Positions 41,962 through 54,691 of a stretch of 64,000 bases of DNA are shown in pieces. A model generated the notes under the pieces. That model had not been told where the DNA came from, did no database searches, and was given only the letters and a program-made list of their open reading frames with translations. This stretch comes from Marivita sp. (GTDB taxonomy: Bacteria > Pseudomonadota > Alphaproteobacteria > Rhodobacterales > Rhodobacteraceae), in the NCBI RefSeq assembly GCF_022763305.1, contig NZ_JALEGT010000019.1:1-64000 (forward strand), in the 5' to 3' direction. Made by a program: the position numbers and the translations under genes. How positions within the stretch are numbered: the stretch's first letter is position 1; every line of letters starts with the position of its first letter.

Positions 41962-42972
41962 ATGCCCAGCATTGATGAACCCAAACTGATTTCCGGCAAT
42001 GCGAACATGCCATTGGCCAAGGCCATCGCACGCCGCATGACGATGTATCGCGGCATGAGTGTCGGACTGGTGGATGCGCGGGTCGAGCGGTTCAACGATC
42101 AGGAGATCTTCGTCGAAGTGTACGAGAACGTGCGCGGCGAGGACATGTTCATCATCCAGCCGACATCGAACCCGGCGAACGACAACCTGATGGAACTGCT
42201 GATCATGTCCGATGCCCTGCGTCGGTCATCGGCCGCGCGGATCACCGCCGTGATCCCGTATTTCGGCTATGCCCGCCAGGACCGTCGCTCAAAGGCCCGT
42301 ACGCCGATCAGTGCCAAGCTGGTCGCGAACATGATCGTCGAGGCGGGGATCGAACGCGTTCTGACGATGGACCTGCACGCAGCGCAGATTCAGGGGTTCT
42401 TCGATATCCCGGTGGACAACCTCTACGCCTCGCCGATCTTTGCGCTCGACATCATGGAACAGTTCAAAGACGGAATGTCGGATATCATGATCGTTTCGCC
42501 GGACGTGGGCGGTGTGGCCCGCGCGCGGGAGTTGGCCAAGCGGATCAATGCGCCGCTGTCGATCGTGGATAAGCGCCGAGAGAAGCCCGGCGAGGTCGCG
42601 GAGATGACCGTCATCGGCGACGTGACCGGCAAGAAGTGCATCATCGTGGACGACATCTGCGATACCGCCGGAACGCTGTGCAAGGCGGCCGAAGTCTTGA
42701 TGCAGCACGGTGCGACCGAAGTACATTCCTACATCACACACGGTGTTCTTTCCGGTCCCGCCGTGGAGCGGATCACCAAGTCTGTTATGAAGTCTTTGGT
42801 CATCACGGATTCAATCCAGGCGACAGACGCGGTTTCCAGCGCCAAGAACATCCGCATCGTTCCGACCGCACCGATGTTCGCGCAGGCAATCCTGAACATC
42901 TGGAATGGTACGTCCGTATCGTCCCTCTTCGAGACCGAAACTCTGGGACCGATCTATGAAGGCATCCTCTGA
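41962..42972 (+). CDS. prs: ribose-phosphate pyrophosphokinase
   Basis: Product of 336 residues of the class I PRPP synthase family. The ATP loop ([22 protein letters not shown]), the flexible catalytic region [27 protein letters not shown], the [20 protein letters not shown] block and the PRPP-binding [13 protein letters not shown] are all present. It makes PRPP from ribose-5-phosphate and ATP for nucleotides, His, Trp and NAD. It is about 20 residues longer than the E. coli enzyme, mostly in the [15 protein letters not shown] region and at the N-terminus. It stands as its own unit, divergent from the isomerase gene. Confidence 0.96.
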   Translation: MPSIDEPKLISGNANMPLAKAIARRMTMYRGMSVGLVDARVERFNDQEIFVEVYENVRGEDMFIIQPTSNPANDNLMELLIMSDALRRSSAARITAVIPYFGYARQDRRSKARTPISAKLVANMIVEAGIERVLTMDLHAAQIQGFFDIPVDNLYASPIFALDIMEQFKDGMSDIMIVSPDVGGVARARELAKRINAPLSIVDKRREKPGEVAEMTVIGDVTGKKCIIVDDICDTAGTLCKAAEVLMQHGATEVHSYITHGVLSGPAVERITKSVMKSLVITDSIQATDAVSSAKNIRIVPTAPMFAQAILNIWNGTSVSSLFETETLGPIYEGIL

Positions 42973-43129
42973 CAAGGCATCCCCGACCTGGTTGAATGGT
43001 TCGGCGCAGATGCGCCCGTGCAGCATTGGGAGGGCGCGGGAAGTCCTGCTTCCGATCTTGGACAGTTGGGGTTGCCCAAGAACGAAAGCAGGCTCCAGCA
43101 AGGCAGATCGGTCAATCATTTCCACTTGC

Positions 43130-43169
43130 TGATAATGTTATTATCAATGTTTATGACATTGTCAATGTC
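43130..43169 (+). promoter_or_regulatory. two inverted-repeat operators upstream of a TetR gene
   Basis: TGATAAT-GTT-ATTATCA (43130-43146) and GACATT-GTC-AATGTC (43155-43169) are perfect inverted repeats with three-base spacers, centred 24 bases apart. They lie 69-108 bases before the GTG start of the TetR gene, in an AT-rich patch. Paired sites suit a TetR regulator that represses its own promoter. Confidence 0.7.
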
Positions 43170-43237
43170 CGTGGTATCTTTTGACGCCACGACAGGATTG
43201 GAATTGACTGGTTTCGCGCAGTTGCTATCCAGATAAC

Positions 43238-43861
43238 GTGACGCAGAACCAAAACGCACCTTACCCTCGCCGGACCGCCAAGGACATTCGTCGCGAAGAA
43301 ACCCGCGCGCGCCTTCTGGATGCCGCCCGGAGGCTCTTTGCGGAACGCGATTACGATTCCGTATCCGTGACGGAGATCGCGAGCGCGGCCGGTGTCACGC
43401 ATGGCATGATAAACGTCTATTTCGGCGGCAAGCCGGGTCTGCTGTACGAGATCATTCGGCAAAACAACGCGCTGCAATACGTGGACACGGTTGCAACCGG
43501 GGACGCCGCCAAGTCGGCGTTGGCGCAAATGGACGACATGCTGCATGCGTGGCTTGATGGCGATATCGAAGACACCCGTTTGCTTGCGGTGATGCAATCC
43601 TATGCCTGGGTGTGGCCCCCGGAGACAGAGAAAGACAACGAAACCGTGCGCGCCGGGTTCAAGGACGCCGTTGCTCTTCTCGTGCAGAAGGGCTGTGACA
43701 GTGGCGAGTTTCGGTCATCGCTTGACCCGATGCTGACGGCCAAATCGATCTGGGCGATCTACACCTGGGGAACAAGAGCCGCAGTGTTCCAGGGAGCGAC
43801 GGCGCGGGAATGCCATCAGGCAATCATGGCGCAGGTTCGTCAACTGGTGATACCGGACTGA
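43238..43861 (+). CDS. TetR/AcrR-family transcriptional regulator
   Basis: Product of 207 residues from a GTG start, the only in-frame start before the HTH. The DNA-binding domain (about 20-65) is clear: RLLDAARRLFAERDYDSVSVTEIASAAGVTHGMINVYFGGKPGLLYEIIRQ. The C-terminal ligand domain has several Trp residues (WLDGDIEDTRLLAVMQSYAWVW, AIYTWGTRAAV). Two inverted repeats upstream are likely operators, so it probably represses itself; no obvious target gene flanks it. It converges with the H-type lectin gene, 22 bases away. Confidence 0.9.
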   Translation: MTQNQNAPYPRRTAKDIRREETRARLLDAARRLFAERDYDSVSVTEIASAAGVTHGMINVYFGGKPGLLYEIIRQNNALQYVDTVATGDAAKSALAQMDDMLHAWLDGDIEDTRLLAVMQSYAWVWPPETEKDNETVRAGFKDAVALLVQKGCDSGEFRSSLDPMLTAKSIWAIYTWGTRAAVFQGATARECHQAIMAQVRQLVIPD

Positions 43862-43883
43862 CAGGTCTTGGCGCGTCTCTGCG

Positions 43884-44234
43884 CTAAACGACGTCCCATG
43901 CGTCGTCGTCGGCCACAGCACCCATGGCGATCCAGGACAACCGGACACGCGCAACCTTGGTGTCGAGCCAGGTGCGGAACACCGCATCAAACCCGCTTTC
44001 CGAAATGTTTTCAGCCGCAAGATCGGCCCGCACATTATGCGCGCTGTCCATGTCCCAAAGCGTAAGCGACACATGCACAAGCGGTGGAGTGCTGAACGGT
44101 CGATCGAACCCGATCCACTGGCTCCGCATGCGCGACCCCTCTCCGGTCCACATCTCGCCCCCTTCCTCGAAATCGGAAAAGAGATCGACCGCCCCTTGTG
44201 CGATCCCGATCCGGGAGCTGTTGATGATTTGCAT
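43884..44234 (-). CDS. H-type lectin domain protein
   Basis: Product of 116 residues from the ATG at 44234, which has GGACGG upstream; a GTG at 44255 would add seven residues. The H-type lectin pattern is present: GAVDLFSDFEEGGEMWTGEGSRMRSQWIGFDRPFSTPPLVHVSLTLWDMD, then VRADLAAENISESGFDAVFRTW and RVRLSWIAMGA. Family members bind N-acetylgalactosamine in animals; bacterial versions are small cytoplasmic-looking proteins of unknown role. It follows atpC beyond a strong terminator, a placement often seen in Rhodobacteraceae. It has no signal peptide. Confidence 0.85.
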   Translation of the reverse strand: MQIINSSRIGIAQGAVDLFSDFEEGGEMWTGEGSRMRSQWIGFDRPFSTPPLVHVSLTLWDMDSAHNVRADLAAENISESGFDAVFRTWLDTKVARVRLSWIAMGAVADDDAWDVV

Positions 44235-44289
44235 GTCACCGTCCGTTGAAGTCACGATGTTCTACCGCAACGCGAAGAGGGACAAAACG

Positions 44290-44319
44290 AAAAAAGCCCC
44301 GCATCGCTGCGGGGCTTTT
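44290..44319 (-). terminator. Rho-independent terminator of atpHAGDC
   Basis: A 12-bp perfect stem (AAAAGCCCCGCA/TGCGGGGCTTTT) with a TCGC loop lies 22 bases after the atpC stop. On the minus strand the stem runs into six T residues. Confidence 0.93.
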
Positions 44320-44340
44320 GATCTGGAAACGGCAACCGGA

Positions 44341-44775
44341 TCAGAGCGACGGTTGTTTCGGCGAAAGGCCGATATGCGTGCCGACCGCAACCATGTCGGC
44401 CAGCAGCTTGGCCGCGTCATCGACCGGACCGGGTTCGTTCTTGAAGGTTTCCTTGGTCTGCTTGTAGGCCGCATGCGCCTCGTCGACCATCGCCTCGTAG
44501 GTGGCCTGATCAACATCCGCTTTCGGCACAGCGCGTTCCGCCAGAACCGACAGGCCTTCGCCAAGCTCGGCAAAACCACCTGTCACGACGAATTCCTCGA
44601 TGCCCTTGTCGGTCTCGACCTTGAGAACGCCGGGACGCAGCGTCGTGATCAGCGGCGCATGGTTCGGCATCGCCGTCATGTCACCATCGGCACCCGGGAT
44701 CTGCACAGATTTGACCTGCGCCGACATCAGGCTGCGCTCGGGGCTGACCAGATCGAATTGCATGGTCTCTGCCAT
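44341..44775 (-). CDS. atpC: ATP synthase F1 subunit epsilon
   Basis: Product of 144 residues. The N-terminal beta-sandwich opens [47 protein letters not shown], as in all epsilon subunits. It is followed by a C-terminal two-helix domain ([27 protein letters not shown]), which can block rotation. The C-terminus is longer than in E. coli. It connects the gamma shaft to the F0 c-ring. It lies 85 bases after atpD, and that spacer folds into a branched RNA structure. Confidence 0.97.
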   Translation of the reverse strand: MAETMQFDLVSPERSLMSAQVKSVQIPGADGDMTAMPNHAPLITTLRPGVLKVETDKGIEEFVVTGGFAELGEGLSVLAERAVPKADVDQATYEAMVDEAHAAYKQTKETFKNEPGPVDDAAKLLADMVAVGTHIGLSPKQPSL

Positions 44776-44797
44776 GTGGGATCTCCTTTGGGGTGAA

Positions 44798-44855
44798 GCG
44801 CTCGTCTGCCCTTACGGGCACCCTCGCGAGAAAGCCCGCGAGGGCTGATGAGCGC
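44798..44855 (-). promoter_or_regulatory. three-way-junction RNA structure between atpD and atpC
   Basis: Almost the whole atpD-atpC spacer can fold. Outer arms lie at 44798-44806 and 44847-44855 (8 of 9 pairs in the mRNA strand). Inside are two hairpins: TGCCC/GGGCA (44807-44811 with 44816-44820) and an 8-bp CCCTCGCG/CGCGAGGG stem (44821-44828 with 44837-44844). It ends 23 bases before the atpC start. Confidence 0.55.
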
Positions 44856-44860
44856 CCGGA

Positions 44861-47183
<2,323 letters not shown>

Positions 47184-47195
47184 TGCCTCGTCTCC

Positions 47196-48734
47196 TTACG
47201 AGAAGTCGGCGGCGTATTCGTCAATCGCGGCCTTGAGCTTGTCGGCGGCGTCACCCTTGATCTTGGGATCGTCGTTGGTGATCCACTCGAGGATGTCCTG
47301 ACGCTTGCCACGCATGTGACCCAGCAGACCGGCTTCGAAATCCTTGACGCGATCCAGCGGGATCTTGTCGAGATAGCCGTTGGTGCCTGCGAAGATGACG
47401 CAGACGATTTCCGCGTTGGTCAGCGGCGAATACTGCGGCTGCTTCATCAGTTCGGTCAGACGCGCACCCCGGTTCAGCAACTGCTGGGTCGAGGCGTCGA
47501 GGTCGGAGCCAAACTGGGCGAAGGCAGCCATCTCGCGGTACTGAGCGAGCGACAGTTTCACCGGACCGGCAACCGAGGACATCGCGCTTGTCTGAGCGGA
47601 CGAACCCACACGAGACACCGAAAGACCGGTGTTCACGGCCGGGCGGATACCCTGGTAGAAGAGTTCGGTTTCAAGGAAGATCTGACCGTCGGTGATCGAG
47701 ATCACGTTGGTCGGAATAAACGCCGACACGTCGCCACCCTGGGTTTCGATGATCGGCAGAGCCGTCAGCGACCCGGAGCCATTGTCTTCGTTCAGCTTGG
47801 CCGAACGCTCGAGCAGGCGCGAGTGGAGGTAGAACACGTCACCCGGATACGCTTCGCGGCCCGGCGGACGACGCAGAAGCAGGGACATCTGGCGGTAGGC
47901 CACGGCCTGCTTGGACAGGTCATCGTAGATGATCAGCGCGTGACGGCCGTTGTCACGGAAGTGCTCGGCCATCGAAGTTGCAGCGTACGGTGCGAGGAAC
48001 TGCATCGGCGCGGGGTCCGACGCGGTTGCGGCCACGACGATTGAGTATTCGATTGCGCCGCTCTCTTCGAGCTTTTTCACCAGCTGCGCCACGGTGGAGC
48101 GCTTCTGACCGACAGCAACGTAGACGCAGTAGAGCTTCTTGCTCTCGTCGTCGCCAGCGGCGTCGTTATAGGATTTCTGGTTCAGGATGGCGTCCAGAGC
48201 CACGGCGGTCTTGCCGGTCTGACGGTCACCGATGATGAGCTCGCGCTGGCCACGGCCAATCGGGATCATCGAGTCAACGGCCTTGAGGCCGGTTGCCATC
48301 GGCTCGTGCACGGATTTACGCGGAATGATGCCCGGTGCCTTCACGTCCGCGATGGAGCGGTTGGCGGTCTTGATCGGACCTTTGCCGTCGATCGGGTTGC
48401 CCAGACCGTCAACAACGCGGCCCAGCAGCTCGTCGCCCACCGGAACGTCCACGATGGCGTTGGTGCGCTTGACGGTGTCGCCTTCTTTGATGTCGCGGTC
48501 CGACCCGAAGATAACGATACCGACGTTGTCGGCTTCAAGGTTCAGAGCCATGCCGCGAATTCCACCCGGGAATTCGACCATCTCACCGGCCTGAATGTTG
48601 TCGAGGCCGTAAACGCGCGCAATACCGTCACCAACGGACAGGACGCGGCCCACCTCGGTGACTTCGGCGTCCTGCCCGAAGTTCTTGATCTGCTCCTTCA
48701 GGATCGCAGAAATCTCGGCTGCTTGGATACCCAT
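47196..48734 (-). CDS. atpA: ATP synthase F1 subunit alpha
   Basis: Product of 512 residues. The P-loop GDRQTGKTA near 169-177 and the [24 protein letters not shown] block are diagnostic, as are the start [19 protein letters not shown] and the [31 protein letters not shown] segment. It carries the non-catalytic nucleotide sites of F1. The gene begins directly after the atpH stop codon and shares its operon. Confidence 0.99.
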   Translation of the reverse strand: MGIQAAEISAILKEQIKNFGQDAEVTEVGRVLSVGDGIARVYGLDNIQAGEMVEFPGGIRGMALNLEADNVGIVIFGSDRDIKEGDTVKRTNAIVDVPVGDELLGRVVDGLGNPIDGKGPIKTANRSIADVKAPGIIPRKSVHEPMATGLKAVDSMIPIGRGQRELIIGDRQTGKTAVALDAILNQKSYNDAAGDDESKKLYCVYVAVGQKRSTVAQLVKKLEESGAIEYSIVVAATASDPAPMQFLAPYAATSMAEHFRDNGRHALIIYDDLSKQAVAYRQMSLLLRRPPGREAYPGDVFYLHSRLLERSAKLNEDNGSGSLTALPIIETQGGDVSAFIPTNVISITDGQIFLETELFYQGIRPAVNTGLSVSRVGSSAQTSAMSSVAGPVKLSLAQYREMAAFAQFGSDLDASTQQLLNRGARLTELMKQPQYSPLTNAEIVCVIFAGTNGYLDKIPLDRVKDFEAGLLGHMRGKRQDILEWITNDDPKIKGDAADKLKAAIDEYAADFS

Positions 48735-49295
48735 TTATCCGACCTCTTTCATAGCATTTTGCAGGGAGTTGAGCTTGGAGCGGATCGACGTGTCGATCAT
48801 CTTCGAGCCCACTTTAACGACAAGACCGCCGATGAGGGATTCATCAACGGTCGCATTGATCTTAACATCTTTGCCAACTTTGGCCTTGAGCGTGCTGGCA
48901 AGCTCTTTCGATTGAGCGGCGGTCAGTTTGACGGCGGACACGACGTCGGCTGTCACTTCGCCTTTTTCTTCCGCGATCTGATCGCGCAGACGGTTGATCA
49001 TCTGCGGCAGAACAAAGAGGCGACGCTTGGACGCCATCAGGGCCAGCACATTCTGCATGGTCTTGGTCAGACCCATTTTCGCAGCCACCGCCGAGATCGC
49101 GTTCGATTGCGCCTCGCGGGTATAGACAGGCGAATGGATCAGATCGGCCAATTCCGGGCTGCTGGCAAGCGCGGCCGACAGATCGTCGAGATTCGCTTCG
49201 AGCTTGTCGAGCTCTTTACCCTCTTTGGCGAGGTCGAAGACCGCCGTGGCATAGCGATCCGCGATGCCCGAGGAAATGGATGCTGATTCAGACAC
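48735..49295 (-). CDS. atpH: ATP synthase F1 subunit delta
   Basis: Product of 186 residues from the GTG at 49295, which has GGAAGG six bases upstream and gives the usual start [29 protein letters not shown] two codons earlier (49301) abuts the ribosome site and is less likely. The C-terminal block [33 protein letters not shown] matches the family. Delta ties the F1 head to the peripheral stalk. It is the first gene of the atpHAGDC unit; the F0 genes (atpIBEF) are not adjacent, as is normal in alphaproteobacteria. Confidence 0.96.
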   Translation of the reverse strand: MSESASISSGIADRYATAVFDLAKEGKELDKLEANLDDLSAALASSPELADLIHSPVYTREAQSNAISAVAAKMGLTKTMQNVLALMASKRRLFVLPQMINRLRDQIAEEKGEVTADVVSAVKLTAAQSKELASTLKAKVGKDVKINATVDESLIGGLVVKVGSKMIDTSIRSKLNSLQNAMKEVG

Positions 49296-49637
49296 GTCCA
49301 CCCTTCCGCTATTCTGCCTCCGATCCCCCGAATTACCGGTGGTCAGAGGCGTTTTCAGTTTGGCAAATGCCGCATGGCATAGAAATCAGCGCGGATGTAG
49401 CAGAGGCTTCCTCAGCCCGCAACACGGTATGGTGATTTTGAAATCAGCCACATTCACCATGTTAACAAAGGGTTAAGTGCAAGTGCGACCTATTGCGCGC
49501 AAGAAAGTTGCATCTTTTCCGAGCGGATTGGTCATGAATGGCGATTCCTGCCCGCGCACAACGCCATGTTCTGCATGTCCGAGGCTGTTTGGAATGGCAC
49601 CCCTCTTGCACAAAAACGAGGCAGACTGTGAATGACG
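49296..49637. other. atp operon promoter region with a CtrA-like box
   Basis: No gene is visible in these roughly 340 bases, which lie upstream of atpH and downstream of the methyltransferase gene. They must hold the atp promoter. At 49461-49476 the minus strand reads TTAA-N7-TTAAC, the full consensus for CtrA, the alphaproteobacterial cell-cycle regulator. It lies about 165-180 bases before the atpH start. I saw no repeat and no clear -35/-10 pair. Confidence 0.45.
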
Positions 49638-50426
49638 TCAGGATTTCCCATGCTCCAACACCGTGCTCTTGCCCTGCACCCGCGCCCGCGCCGGCTTGGC
49701 CGATGGCGTCGGAACGAGATTGCCAAGCGGGTTGAGCACACGGCTCTGCGCTTTCGTGCCCCGGGGTGTCGGGTTCGTCTTGGTGACTTCGACCATCAGC
49801 ACGCCGCCAGCGATCAAGGCGGACACGCTGCGCCCCATCTTTTCCCAGAAGCGGCCGGTCTTCATCCAGAAGCGCCGCGTGGACGGGGGTTGATAGAGCA
49901 CCGCAGTATGGCGCTGGGGCGCGAAATTGTGGTCCTTGAGTTGTGCCTCGAGTTGGCCCATCGAATAGGGACGGCCATACCCGAAGGGCGTGGCATCCGA
50001 ACGTGCCCAGAGACCGGATCGGTTCGGCACGATGAAAAGCGCCTTCCCTCCCGGCCCAAGCACGCGCCAGCATTCTTCGAGCAAGGCCGAGGGCCGCTCC
50101 GAGGTTTCCAGCCCATGCATCACGATCAACTTGTCGAACCGCCCGTTTTCGATCGGCCAGAGCGTTTCCTCGCACAGCACGGAAACGTTGGGCATCCCCG
50201 CAGGCCAGGGCATGACCCCCTGCTGTGCCGGCATAAGCCCGATCACCCTGCGGGCATCGGCCAGGTAGGGACGGAGCAACGGTACGGCGAACCCGAACCC
50301 GCCGACCGATTGCATCTTTGCTTCGGGCCAGAAGGCGGTGACCTGATCGCGAACGACACGCTGCGCAACCCGTCCCAACGCGCTGCGGTAGTAGAAGCCG
50401 TGCAGCCGATGAACGTCGAGATGCAT
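49638..50426 (-). CDS. SAM-dependent methyltransferase (class I)
   Basis: Product of 262 residues from the ATG at 50426, which has GGAGG five bases upstream; a GTG at 50438 would overlap that site. The N-terminal half fits a Methyltransf_11-like fold: [35 protein letters not shown], then the [44 protein letters not shown] strand-helix. The glycine-rich SAM loop (GGFGFAVP) is atypical. The C-terminal tail (about 215-262) is basic and disordered. The substrate is unknown. It is divergent from gloB with 62 bases between. Confidence 0.85.
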   Translation of the reverse strand: MHLDVHRLHGFYYRSALGRVAQRVVRDQVTAFWPEAKMQSVGGFGFAVPLLRPYLADARRVIGLMPAQQGVMPWPAGMPNVSVLCEETLWPIENGRFDKLIVMHGLETSERPSALLEECWRVLGPGGKALFIVPNRSGLWARSDATPFGYGRPYSMGQLEAQLKDHNFAPQRHTAVLYQPPSTRRFWMKTGRFWEKMGRSVSALIAGGVLMVEVTKTNPTPRGTKAQSRVLNPLGNLVPTPSAKPARARVQGKSTVLEHGKS

Positions 50427-50488
50427 TTGGGCCTCCACTTGATTTGGCCTAGGTTAAACCGAATGTAACCTCCACGGAAAGAAACGCC

Positions 50489-51256
50489 ATGCCTCTTGAA
50501 CTCGTCACCTTGCCCGCGCTGTCAGACAATTACACGTATTTGCTGCATGACAGCGACAGCGGCGACACGGCCTGCATCGACGTGCCTGAGGCGAAACCGA
50601 TCCTTGATGAGTTGTCCCTGCGCGGGTGGCGGCTGACCGAGATCTGGCTGACGCATCACCATCATGACCATATCGGCGGCGTCGATGATCTTCTGGCCGT
50701 GCACGATGCCAAGATCACCGGCGCCAAGGCCGACCGGCACCGCCTCCCGCCGCTGAACCGGGAAGTGGAAGATGGCGACCGTTTCGAATTCGGGGGCGAG
50801 GCGATCGATGTGCTCGACGTCTCGGGGCACACCCTGGGCCATGTCGCGTTCGTCGCCAAAGGCTCGGGCTATGCGTTCACGGCCGACAGCCTGATGGCGC
50901 TGGGATGTGGTCGCCTGTTCGAAGGCACGGCTGCGCAGATGTGGGACAGCCTGCAAAAACTGGCCGCACTGGCCCCTGACACCCTGATTTGCTCGGGACA
51001 TGAATACACGCAGGCCAATGCACGCTTTGCCGTCACAATCGACCCCGACAATCCGGACTTGAAAGCACGGGTGGACCGCATAAGTTCATTGAGGGATAAC
51101 AATGAACCGACGGTTCCCAGCACACTTTCCGACGAAGCGGCGACAAACCCCTTCCTGCGCGCCGCTGACCCCGCGATTCAAGCGCATCTGGACATGCTGG
51201 GCGCAGAGCCCGTTGACGTATTTGCCGAAATTCGCGCCCGTAAGGATCGCTTCTGA
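50489..51256 (+). CDS. gloB: hydroxyacylglutathione hydrolase (glyoxalase II)
   Basis: Product of 255 residues, the normal length. The metallo-beta-lactamase metal site THHHHDHIGG lies at 55-64, with further ligands in SGHTLGHVAFV, FTADSLMALGCGRLFEGT and the SGHEYTQANARFA segment that binds glutathione. The C-terminal ATNPFLRA block recognises the substrate. It hydrolyses S-lactoylglutathione to lactate and glutathione, completing methylglyoxal detoxification. It is divergent from the methyltransferase gene. No gloA is in view. Confidence 0.96.
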   Translation: MPLELVTLPALSDNYTYLLHDSDSGDTACIDVPEAKPILDELSLRGWRLTEIWLTHHHHDHIGGVDDLLAVHDAKITGAKADRHRLPPLNREVEDGDRFEFGGEAIDVLDVSGHTLGHVAFVAKGSGYAFTADSLMALGCGRLFEGTAAQMWDSLQKLAALAPDTLICSGHEYTQANARFAVTIDPDNPDLKARVDRISSLRDNNEPTVPSTLSDEAATNPFLRAADPAIQAHLDMLGAEPVDVFAEIRARKDRF

Positions 51257-51413
51257 GGCAATTTCACAAGAACGTGCGCGCAATCGCACCAGAGTACCCT
51301 GTCAAGACGAAGAAAAAACTTGAAGGTTTGTAGGTAACGACCACAGTTTAATACCAAGATGACAGTTGTGCCGTAGCGTGCGTCACGACACCCAAAAGAA
51401 GGAGCACTCAATC

Positions 51414-53734
<2,321 letters not shown>

Positions 53735-53738
<4 letters not shown>

Positions 53739-54688
53739 TCCGCGGTCTGATCGCCATAGTCTTTGCGTCCGCCACAGCTGCTGTGGCGGACGTTTCCTTT
53801 TTGGGGATGCCGCTTGATTGCGTTCTGGGCGAAACCTGCGTGATCGAGGATTACCCGGATGTGGATCCAACCGACGCCACTTCGGATTACCGATGCGGTC
53901 TGAAAACCCGGGATGGGCACAGCGGCACGGATTTCGCCCTGCTCAGCTTTGAACAGATGGATGCGGGCGTTCGTGTGATTGCCGCAGCCGATGGCCGGGT
54001 CGAGGCCATCCGCAACACGCGCCCCGATCAACCCTATGTTCCGGGGACCGACCTGAACGGGCAGGAATGCGGCAACGCGGTTCGCATCAATCGCGGCAAC
54101 GGCTATCAATCGGTCTACTGCCACATGAAGCTGGGGTCCGTGCGCGTCACGCCCGGCCAACGCGTGGTCAAAGGCCAGTTGTTGGGTGAGGTTGGGCTGA
54201 GCGGTCTGACGAATTACCCGCATCTGCACCTGACGATCACCCAGGGCGCTGACATCATTGACCCCTTCGCGCCGGGCAAAACCAATGCCTGCGCCGAGAC
54301 CCGAAACACGTTATGGCTGGAGCCTCCTCGATATGTAGATGCCGGCCTTTTCACCGTTGGTGTCTCGAACGCGGTGCCGGATCTCGCACAGGTCCAATCG
54401 GGGGCAGCCCGCCGGACCACGCTGTCACCAATGGATGCGATGGTCCTTTATGCTCACGCATTTCACGGTGACGCCCACGATCGGATCGACTTTACGATGA
54501 TTGGGCCGGACGGTGAGGTCTTCACCCACTCGGCCTACCTGGAAGACGATCAGGCGCAACTCATGCGCGCCTATGGCAAACGCGCGCCGGATGCTGGCTG
54601 GGTCAAGGGTGCCTATCGAGGTTATGTGCAGTTGGTGCGCGGCAGGACCATTCTTGCTGTCCGGCATGCCGACGTCATCGTTGAATAG
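53735..54688 (+). CDS. secreted M23 family metallopeptidase
   Basis: Product of 317 residues from a GTG at 53735 that overlaps the clpA stop by four bases. The N-terminus (IRGLIAIVFASATAAVA-DV) is a signal peptide. The LytM/M23 zinc site is built from the His and Asp of RDGHSGTDFAL and the HLH of NYPHLHLTIT, with a glycine-rich beta-sheet between (AAADGRVEAI, VYCHMKLGSVRVTPGQRVVKGQLLGEVGLSG). About 140 extra C-terminal residues have no known domain. It probably cuts peptidoglycan cross-links, or is an inactive activator of amidases. It converges with the MotB/OmpA-like gene, which ends three bases away. Confidence 0.88.
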
Positions 54689-54691
54689 CGC

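Noticed and set aside
42996-43236. A 60-72 residue plus-strand frame between prs and the TetR gene
   Set aside because: It overlaps the inverted-repeat operator region and lacks a ribosome site; the hydrophobic stretch reflects AT-rich control DNA.
51319-51346. A heat-shock-like promoter (CTTGAA) before clpA
   Set aside because: No convincing -10 element occurs at 13-17 bases, so I did not call it.
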